From contig JAAZUY010000005.1 of assembly GCA_018623895.1 (NCBI GenBank), positions 1 to 20,793 of the forward strand: 20,793 nucleotides of DNA, given 5' to 3'. The stretch is from a bacterium (GTDB taxonomy: Bacteria; Bacillota_I; Bacilli_A; Acholeplasmatales; Acholeplasmataceae). Below are positions 16,362 through 20,793 of this stretch, piece after piece; positions within the stretch are counted from its first letter, which is position 1; each line of letters begins with the position of its first letter. The position numbers were made by a program, and so were the translations under genes. Under the pieces are notes generated by a model, which saw only the letters and a list, made by a program, of their open reading frames with translations, searched no databases and was not told where the DNA came from.

Positions 16362-16370
16362 ATTGTATCA
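16362..16370 (-). promoter_or_regulatory. Extended -10 promoter of the ftsZ operon
   Basis: The minus strand reads TGA-TACAAT with the hexamer at 16367-16362, 24 nt before the ftsZ ATG, in the 54-nt gap after tgt. A GGGAG ribosome site follows. This makes ftsZ transcription independent of tgt, although read-through from tgt is also possible because no terminator is visible after tgt. Confidence 0.5.
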
Positions 16371-16391
16371 CTAAAAATGAAATATAGAAAG

Positions 16392-17501
16392 CTAAATAAA
16401 ATATGTAGTATTCTTTTTCATTTCTAGATAAAAGTCATATAATCTGTCTTCTTTTATTGCATTTCTAATTTCATACATTAAATTCTTTATATAGTTTAAA
16501 TTGTTTATACTTACTAATCTAGAAAATAATAACTCTTTTGCTTTAAATAAGTGTCTCAAATATGATCTACTATATGGAATTAATTTTTCATCTATATCGT
16601 TTTCAATCGGTCTCAGATCATCTTTATATCTTAATGATTTAAGAATTAATTTTCCTTTGGATGTTAAAGCTGTTCCGTGTCTAGCTAATCTAGTTGGATA
16701 GACACAATCAAACATATCTATTCCATTCATAATGTTTTCTATCAAATCGTCGGGTGAACCCACTCCCATTAAGTATCTAGGTTTATTTTTGGGCAACAAA
16801 TTTTTTAATAATTTTGTAACTCTATACATCTCTTTTTTTTCTTCTCCGACTGACAAACCGCCTATTGCATAACCATCAAATCCAATTTCAATTGTTTTTT
16901 TAGTACTATAAATTCTTAATTTTTCGTTCAATCCACCTTGAACAATTCCAAAAAGTGCTTGATCACTTTTTTTTTCTTTTTTTCCTCTTTTCGCCCAACG
17001 GAGAGTTCTATCAACTGACTTTTTAAGATAGTCAAAATCAGCATCATGTGGAGGGCACTCATCAAAACTCATTATTATATCTGCACCAATAATTTCTTGT
17101 ATTTTTATAGATAATTCTGGACTCATAAATAATCTCGAACCATCTTTATGACTTTTAAAAAGAACTCCCTCTTCACTGATTTTTCTATTTTTTGATAGAC
17201 TAAAAACTTGGTATCCCCCACTATCTGTAAGCAGTCCACCATCCCAATTCATAAAACTTTTAAGCCCATTATGTTTTTTTAACACATCAGTCCCTGGTTG
17301 AACCCAAAGGTGATATGTATTAGCAAGAATTAATCCTTCAGAACATGATTTTATCTCTTCAACGCTTAAACTTTTTACTGAACCTTGAGTTCCTACAGGC
17401 ATAAAAATTGGAGTTTCAAATGTTCCTGAAGGAGTATGAAGTTTACCATATCTTGCACCAGTCTGTTTACATTCATGGATAAGTTCAAATGAAATTGCCA
17501 T
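16392..17501 (-). CDS. tgt: tRNA-guanine transglycosylase lacking the zinc site
   Basis: Tgt exchanges G34 of tRNAs with GUN anticodons for preQ1, the entry step to queuosine. The 369-aa barrel keeps D93 in TDSGGYQVFSL, FDEC (146-149), Q188 in GIVQGG, GGLSVGE (214-220) and the nucleophile D265 in FDCVYPTR. The retained C149 and V218 match the bacterial preQ1-type pocket, not the eukaryotic queuine type. The C-terminal zinc site (normally C-x-C-x2-C plus a His about 26 residues on) is gone. The aligned positions read D302, D304, L307 and N333, and there is no Cys anywhere from 267 to the end. The surrounding fold (RPI, SRSYLRHLF, NLNYI) is conserved, so this looks like a functional, metal-free variant. 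It diverges from queT. Confidence 0.95.
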   Translation of the reverse strand: MAISFELIHECKQTGARYGKLHTPSGTFETPIFMPVGTQGSVKSLSVEEIKSCSEGLILANTYHLWVQPGTDVLKKHNGLKSFMNWDGGLLTDSGGYQVFSLSKNRKISEEGVLFKSHKDGSRLFMSPELSIKIQEIIGADIIMSFDECPPHDADFDYLKKSVDRTLRWAKRGKKEKKSDQALFGIVQGGLNEKLRIYSTKKTIEIGFDGYAIGGLSVGEEKKEMYRVTKLLKNLLPKNKPRYLMGVGSPDDLIENIMNGIDMFDCVYPTRLARHGTALTSKGKLILKSLRYKDDLRPIENDIDEKLIPYSRSYLRHLFKAKELLFSRLVSINNLNYIKNLMYEIRNAIKEDRLYDFYLEMKKNTTYFI

Positions 17502-17513
17502 ATAACCTCTCTA

Positions 17514-17522
17514 TGTTATAAT
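17514..17522 (+). promoter_or_regulatory. Extended -10 promoter of queT
   Basis: TGT-TATAAT has its hexamer at 17517-17522. It lies 32 nt before the queT ATG, with a GGGG ribosome site at 17543-17546. The hexamer overlaps the candidate minus-strand tgt -10 by four bases. Confidence 0.55.
17515..17520 (-). promoter_or_regulatory. Candidate -10 of tgt, overlapping the queT -10
   Basis: The minus strand reads TATAAC at 17520-17515, 13 nt before the tgt ATG, with AGAGAGG (17512-17506) between. The TTATAA core is self-complementary, so both directions share it. The leader would be only about 7 nt. This is the best candidate in a 53-nt gap, but it has no TG extension. Confidence 0.4.
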
Positions 17523-17554
17523 TAATTTGTTAATTTTATTCCGGGGTAAATTGT

Positions 17555-18028
17555 ATGAGTATTAAAAATCTAGTAATCAATTCAATGATAGCAGTTATCT
17601 ATATTATATTAGTATTTGTTTTTAATTTTCTAAGCTTTGAATTGATTCAATTCAGAGTAGCTGAATTTTTGTTGATCCTGTTTATTTTTAACAAAAAAAC
17701 AAGTTATGGGTTGCTTTTGGGGACTTTCTTTGCCAACTATTTTTTATCACCGTTTGGTTTGATTGATGCTCTATTTGGGACCTTAGCTACAGCTTTTGCA
17801 TTAATTTTGATCTATTTAATTAAAATTAATTTCTTAAAATTTTTAGCTCCTTCAATCGCAAATGGATTAATAATTGGGCTAATGCTAAATTATCTACTTG
17901 GATTACCATTTCTTGAAACATTTTTTTGGATATTTTTAGGTGAATTAGTTGTAATGTATTTAATTGGATATCCTATTTATATAATATTAAAAAATAACTC
18001 ACATTTTAATAGTATCATAAATTTTTAA
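17555..18028 (+). CDS. queT: QueT-family queuosine-precursor transporter (ECF S component)
   Basis: QueT is the substrate-binding S component of an energy-coupling-factor transporter, predicted to import queuosine precursors such as preQ1. The 157-aa protein is almost wholly hydrophobic, with about five to six membrane segments. It carries the family block IQFRVAEFL (about 31-39), a GLLLGTFFANY segment and LIDALFGTLAT, which I recognise as QueT type. The ECF ATPases and T component are not in the window. The divergent neighbour tgt uses the imported base, which strongly supports the assignment. The 3' end overlaps mutY by 30 nt. No preQ1 riboswitch is visible in its short leader. Confidence 0.88.
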   Translation: MSIKNLVINSMIAVIYIILVFVFNFLSFELIQFRVAEFLLILFIFNKKTSYGLLLGTFFANYFLSPFGLIDALFGTLATAFALILIYLIKINFLKFLAPSIANGLIIGLMLNYLLGLPFLETFFWIFLGELVVMYLIGYPIYIILKNNSHFNSIINF

Positions 18029-19012
18029 ATGAGCTTTTGGAATAGGATATTTTAATATCTCATTCATTTTGATGAACTCTAGATTTTCCTTGGGTTTTTT
18101 CAATAATTCAATTAATACTGGCTTCATAATCCACTCCTGATGAGAAAATTTATGTTTTATATCATTTTTAACATCTATTATTCTATATTCATATTTTCTT
18201 TCTAAAATCTCTTCTAATGAGTTTAAGTCTTCTACTTCATATTGAGGAAATAAATACATCCCTTCATAAAGTTTTGTTTTTACTTTTTTAAGACAAATTT
18301 TATTTTTATATTTTAGTATTACTGTACAAAAATACAAAACCTTTACTGGTTTTTTTTTGCTTTTAATTGGATACTTTATTTGATTTCCACTTTTATTAGC
18401 TCTACAAATATCAGACAAAGGACAATTTTCACATTGAGGATTATTAACATTACAAACTTGTGATCCTAATTCCATCATTGCATTGGAATAAAGCCTTGGA
18501 TTATAATTTTGAATAATTTTTTGATTAATCAAATTCATCTTTTTTTTAGTTGATTGCAATCTTATATCCAGTTCTATTTCGTATAACCTAGATAAAACTC
18601 TTATAACATTCCCATCAAGTGCAGAATAAGGCTTATTATATGCAAAAGACATTATGGCTCCAGCAGTATATTCTCCTACACCAGGCAATTTAATAACATC
18701 TTCATATTTATTTGGAAAATTATTAGAATAATCTTTATGAATAATTTTCGATGCTTTATGCATTAATCTAAATCTTCTATAATATCCTAATCCATTTACT
18801 GTACTTAATACATTTTCAATACTATCTAGAGCTAAATTAGAAATCCCAGGATACTTCTTTATAAATTTATTAAAAAAAGGTATAACTGTCTCTACTTGTG
18901 TCTGTTGTAACATAATCTCTGAAACCCAAATTTTATAAGGGTCTACTGTATTTCTGAATGGAAAATCTCTTTTATTTTTTTCATACCATTCAATTAACTT
19001 CTCAAACCCCAC
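17999..19012 (-). CDS. mutY: A/G-specific adenine DNA glycosylase MutY
   Basis: MutY removes adenine mispaired with 8-oxoguanine. In this 337-aa protein I see the catalytic E32 in VSEIMLQQTQV, a helix-hairpin-helix LPGVGEYTAGA (109-119) and D133 in ALDGNVIRV. The [4Fe-4S] ligands C187, C194, C197 and C203 (C-x6-C-x2-C-x5-C) are complete. The C-terminal NUDIX-like domain (about 222-337) keeps the FSH loop (289-291) known to read 8-oxoG. The start is a GTG at 19012-19010, immediately after the TAA of the upstream phosphatase gene, with AGAGA as a weak ribosome site. The family N-terminus begins there. It overlaps queT tail to tail with no terminator. Confidence 0.95.
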   Translation of the reverse strand: MGFEKLIEWYEKNKRDFPFRNTVDPYKIWVSEIMLQQTQVETVIPFFNKFIKKYPGISNLALDSIENVLSTVNGLGYYRRFRLMHKASKIIHKDYSNNFPNKYEDVIKLPGVGEYTAGAIMSFAYNKPYSALDGNVIRVLSRLYEIELDIRLQSTKKKMNLINQKIIQNYNPRLYSNAMMELGSQVCNVNNPQCENCPLSDICRANKSGNQIKYPIKSKKKPVKVLYFCTVILKYKNKICLKKVKTKLYEGMYLFPQYEVEDLNSLEEILERKYEYRIIDVKNDIKHKFSHQEWIMKPVLIELLKKPKENLEFIKMNEILKYPIPKAHLKIYDTIKM

Positions 19013-19531
19013 TTAAATCTCTATTTCTCTAATTCCACAAAATTCTATGACATCATTGAAGTGTGTTAAAGATGAAATAGCAATACCATGTGAAACAACA
19101 ATTACTTTTTTATAATTTGTATATTTAATTAAAGCAAGCTCGATTCTTTTTTTTAATTCTTCGTATGTTTCATAATTAAATTTATCATTTGACTTGACAC
19201 CATTATTAGACATATATGATTTAAAAGCAAGTTCTCCATTAATTTTTCCAGTCATATTAATATCTGGAATCCATTCATGAAGATCATTTTCAACTAAAAC
19301 TTCTAAATTTTTAATAGAAGCTATATTTGCAGCAGTTTGTAAAGCTCTTGTAAAAGGTGACGAAACAATTATATCTGCATCAGTTAATCTCGGATCAGTT
19401 GCTACTTTTTTTGCTTGTTCAATACCATTAATAGTTAGCTTACCGAAATCATATCCTAGACTATATGATTCTTTTCTTAATACTTGATCGTATCTTGGTT
19501 CGCCATGTCTAATTAATATAAATTTTGTCAT
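19013..19531 (-). CDS. Histidine phosphatase family protein
   Basis: This 172-aa branch-1 histidine phosphatase has the canonical RHGEPRYD motif (R8, H9), R62 in SSPFTRALQT, the likely acid E86 in LHEWIPD, and VVSHGIAIS with the second catalytic His. The family includes phosphoglycerate mutases, alpha-ribazole phosphatases and broad phosphatases, so the substrate is not assigned. I chose the ATG at 19531 because GAGG lies 5 nt upstream and the family motif begins at residue 8. The longer frame to 19570 would contain the promoter itself. The stop codon abuts the mutY GTG, so the two are co-transcribed. It is a paralogue of the gene at 3395, but with the normal RHG. Confidence 0.88.
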   Translation of the reverse strand: MTKFILIRHGEPRYDQVLRKESYSLGYDFGKLTINGIEQAKKVATDPRLTDADIIVSSPFTRALQTAANIASIKNLEVLVENDLHEWIPDINMTGKINGELAFKSYMSNNGVKSNDKFNYETYEELKKRIELALIKYTNYKKVIVVSHGIAISSLTHFNDVIEFCGIREIEI

Positions 19532-19546
19532 AAGTACCTCAATAAC

Positions 19547-19555
19547 ATTATAACA
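19547..19555 (-). promoter_or_regulatory. Extended -10 promoter of the phosphatase-mutY operon
   Basis: The minus strand reads TGT-TATAAT with the hexamer at 19552-19547, 15 nt before the chosen ATG at 19531. The predicted start near 19540 coincides with the GAGG ribosome site (19540-19537). Confidence 0.65.
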
Positions 19556-19593
19556 CATGATTTTAAACAAAATTATCTCTTATTTATTCGATA

Positions 19594-19602
19594 TGCTATA
19601 AT
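19594..19602 (+). promoter_or_regulatory. Extended -10 promoter of the nitroreductase gene
   Basis: TGC-TATAAT has its hexamer at 19597-19602, 15 nt before the ATG at 19618. The AAAGAGG ribosome site (19606-19612) starts about where transcription should begin. It is divergent from the phosphatase-mutY promoter. Confidence 0.65.
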
Positions 19603-19617
19603 CTTAAAGAGGTATTT

Positions 19618-20223
19618 ATGAATAATTCAAGTAGAAAATCAATAAGAATTTACGATGAAAATCACCATATTTCTGATGAGGAAATTGAATCAATTATACT
19701 AGCAGCTAATAAAGCACCCTCCTCTATGAATATGCAGCCTTGGAGATACGTTGTAATCAAATCAAAAGAAGCCAAAAATCTTCTGAAAGATGCTTTATAT
19801 GGAAATAAAAATCAATTGAATACAAGTTCTGCAATGATTGTAATCTTTAACGATTTAAATAAATATTCTTTAGCTGATAAAATTTATACACTAGCATATG
19901 AAAAAGGATTAATGCCCCTTGAAGTAAAAACTAAGCAACTTTCAAATATAAATAAAATAATGCAATCAAAAAACAAAGAAAAAATGATTCGAAGCGGACT
20001 CATTGATTGTGGGATTGCTGCAATGAATTTAATGAATGTAGCAAGAGACTATGGATATGACACCTGTCCTATTGGCGGATTTAATCATGATAAAATTCAT
20101 GATGTATGTAATTTAGATAAAGAAAGATACTATCCTGTAATGATAGTATCAATAGGTAAAGCAGCTGAAAAAGGATATGAATCTATAAGATTATCTTTTG
20201 ATGATGTAGCAAAAATAATATAA
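19618..20223 (+). CDS. Nitroreductase-family FMN oxidoreductase
   Basis: This 201-aa protein has the nitroreductase fold. The N-terminal SRKSIRIYD (R6, S8, R10) is the FMN-phosphate motif, followed by APSSMNMQPWRYVVI (33-47), GLIDCGIAAMNLMNVARDYG, and a CPIGGF loop with a C-terminal VSIGKAA segment. Such enzymes are FMN-dependent NAD(P)H oxidoreductases acting on quinones, nitro compounds, flavins or enones, and the physiological substrate cannot be read from sequence. The ATG at 19618 follows AAAGAGG. It is monocistronic and converges on the FtsX-like gene with a 10-nt gap and no clear terminator. Confidence 0.9.
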   Translation: MNNSSRKSIRIYDENHHISDEEIESIILAANKAPSSMNMQPWRYVVIKSKEAKNLLKDALYGNKNQLNTSSAMIVIFNDLNKYSLADKIYTLAYEKGLMPLEVKTKQLSNINKIMQSKNKEKMIRSGLIDCGIAAMNLMNVARDYGYDTCPIGGFNHDKIHDVCNLDKERYYPVMIVSIGKAAEKGYESIRLSFDDVAKII

Positions 20224-20233
20224 ATATTAATAC

Positions 20234-20793
20234 TTACATATCATAGTCTGAAAGAATTTGAGCAGGTGATTTTCGCAATAACAACAATACTGGCATCAAT
20301 CCAAAAATAAGGTTGATAATATAAGCTACAATGGCTCCTAAAATTATTGATGAAAATGTCACTTTGAAAAGATTAAACTCATTAATAAAACTATCTTGCA
20401 ACAACGATAAACCATAAGTGCTTAGTCCATATCCGATCATTGTAGAAAATGTTGTTAAGATTAAAATTTCAATTATAAAAGCTCTGAATATATCTTTTTT
20501 ATAAACTCCAATAGCCCTCATTATGGCTATTTCTTTTACTCTTTTAGTTAGACTTGATCTAATAATAAAGTAGAATCCTAGTGACGCTATACCAACTAAT
20601 GTAAGTGAAGAAGTCAATGCAGAAGCAAATACTAATGCTTGCATATTTAAAAGTTCAGCTTTAGATGTTTCAAATAGATCTTCAAGAATAACTTTATCTT
20701 CAAAATAATTCTCAATATCATTTTGAATCGTTTTGTCGCTTAAATATAAATAAGTATCTTGATTATTAAAAAATTTAGTATTAAATCTAATTA
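20234..20793 (-). CDS. FtsX/MacB-like ABC transporter permease, 5' part outside window
   Basis: The reading frame stays open from the stop at 20236-20234 to the right edge, so only the C-terminal about 185 residues are visible. The first about 50 are a hydrophilic, probably extracellular segment. Then come three membrane segments, the loop VKEIAIMRAIGVYKKDIF that typifies FtsX-domain permeases (compare REIGILRAIGAS), and a terminal LRKSPAQILSDYDM that resembles the family's RxxPAxxL ending. Such permeases work with an ABC ATPase in export or in cell-surface processes. The internal Met at 20644 sits at a membrane helix and is not a convincing start. The ATPase gene is not visible. Confidence 0.85.
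   Translation of the reverse strand, partial: IRFNTKFFNNQDTYLYLSDKTIQNDIENYFEDKVILEDLFETSKAELLNMQALVFASALTSSLTLVGIASLGFYFIIRSSLTKRVKEIAIMRAIGVYKKDIFRAFIIEILILTTFSTMIGYGLSTYGLSLLQDSFINEFNLFKVTFSSIILGAIVAYIINLIFGLMPVLLLLRKSPAQILSDYDM

Noticed and set aside
17523..17554. preQ1 riboswitch before queT
   Set aside because: The leader after the predicted start is only about 26 nt and lacks the stem and A-rich tail of a preQ1 class I aptamer.
19532..19570. Longer N-terminus for the phosphatase gene starting at 19570
   Set aside because: The extension contains the TATAAT promoter and lies upstream of the GAGG site that fits the ATG at 19531.
20642..20644. Met at 20644 as the start of a small 136-aa permease
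   Set aside because: The frame continues open to the window edge with plausible extracellular-domain sequence, and no ribosome site precedes this Met.
1..20793. Mycoplasma/Spiroplasma genetic code (TGA as Trp)
   Set aside because: TGA ends several conserved proteins at family-typical positions, and Trp codons are TGG.
1..20793. tRNA genes, CRISPR arrays, insertion sequences or prophage genes
   Set aside because: None was seen. Intergenic gaps are short, and all large frames belong to housekeeping or conserved-looking genes.

Overview
The window is a gene-dense, very A+T-rich stretch (roughly 70% A+T by eye) from a low-GC Gram-positive bacterium, most likely a wall-less or Mollicutes-related lineage such as Acholeplasmatales or Izemoplasmatales. 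The evidence is the base composition, the compact operons with 4 to 17 nt overlaps, AGGAGG-type ribosome sites, and an FtsZ/SepF division pair outside a cell-wall cluster. TGA is a stop codon: four gene pairs overlap as ATGA, and Trp is TGG throughout. This excludes the Mycoplasma/Spiroplasma code. No tRNA, rRNA, mobile element or CRISPR array is visible. I assign no species.

Layout. (1) 1-137, minus: a TPP riboswitch with an intrinsic terminator, leading into a gene cut by the left edge. (2) 205-1988, plus: an operon of an unrecognised 128-aa protein, NfeD and a stomatin-like SPFH protein, closed by a terminator shared with (3). (3) 2041-3342, minus: pyrimidine-nucleoside phosphorylase, divergent from (4) 3395-3946, plus: a histidine phosphatase that appears to be leaderless. 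(5) 9699 down to 3959, minus: an operon of an unrecognised 285-aa protein, deoC, deoD, a PepV-type dipeptidase, thyA, folA and plsC. (6) 16370 down to 9706, minus: ftsZ, ychF, a short YggS, sepF, ileS and surE. (7) 16392-18028: tgt (minus) and queT (plus), divergent from one tiny intergenic region. (8) 17999-19531, minus: a second histidine phosphatase and mutY. (9) 19618-20223, plus: a nitroreductase, then (10) an FtsX-like ABC permease cut by the right edge.

How the genes work together. Regions 3 and 5 form a nucleoside salvage and dTMP module: Pdp and DeoD release deoxyribose-1-phosphate, DeoC splits deoxyribose-5-phosphate, ThyA makes dTMP and FolA recycles its folate. The phosphopentomutase that would link the two sugar phosphates is not in the window. 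Region 6 combines the Z-ring (FtsZ with its SepF anchor) with translation housekeeping. Region 7 is a tRNA queuosine salvage pair (importer plus base exchanger). The NfeD/stomatin pair is a known membrane-organising module with an unidentified third member.

The most notable observations are these. The Tgt has lost all four ligands of its family's structural zinc site. The tgt and queT promoters have overlapping -10 elements. TGn-TATAAT promoters recur a very short, in three cases identical, distance from the start codon, and one gene is apparently leaderless. Two conserved-looking proteins of unknown function sit at the heads of operons. I do not see a clearly new multi-gene defence or mobile system.
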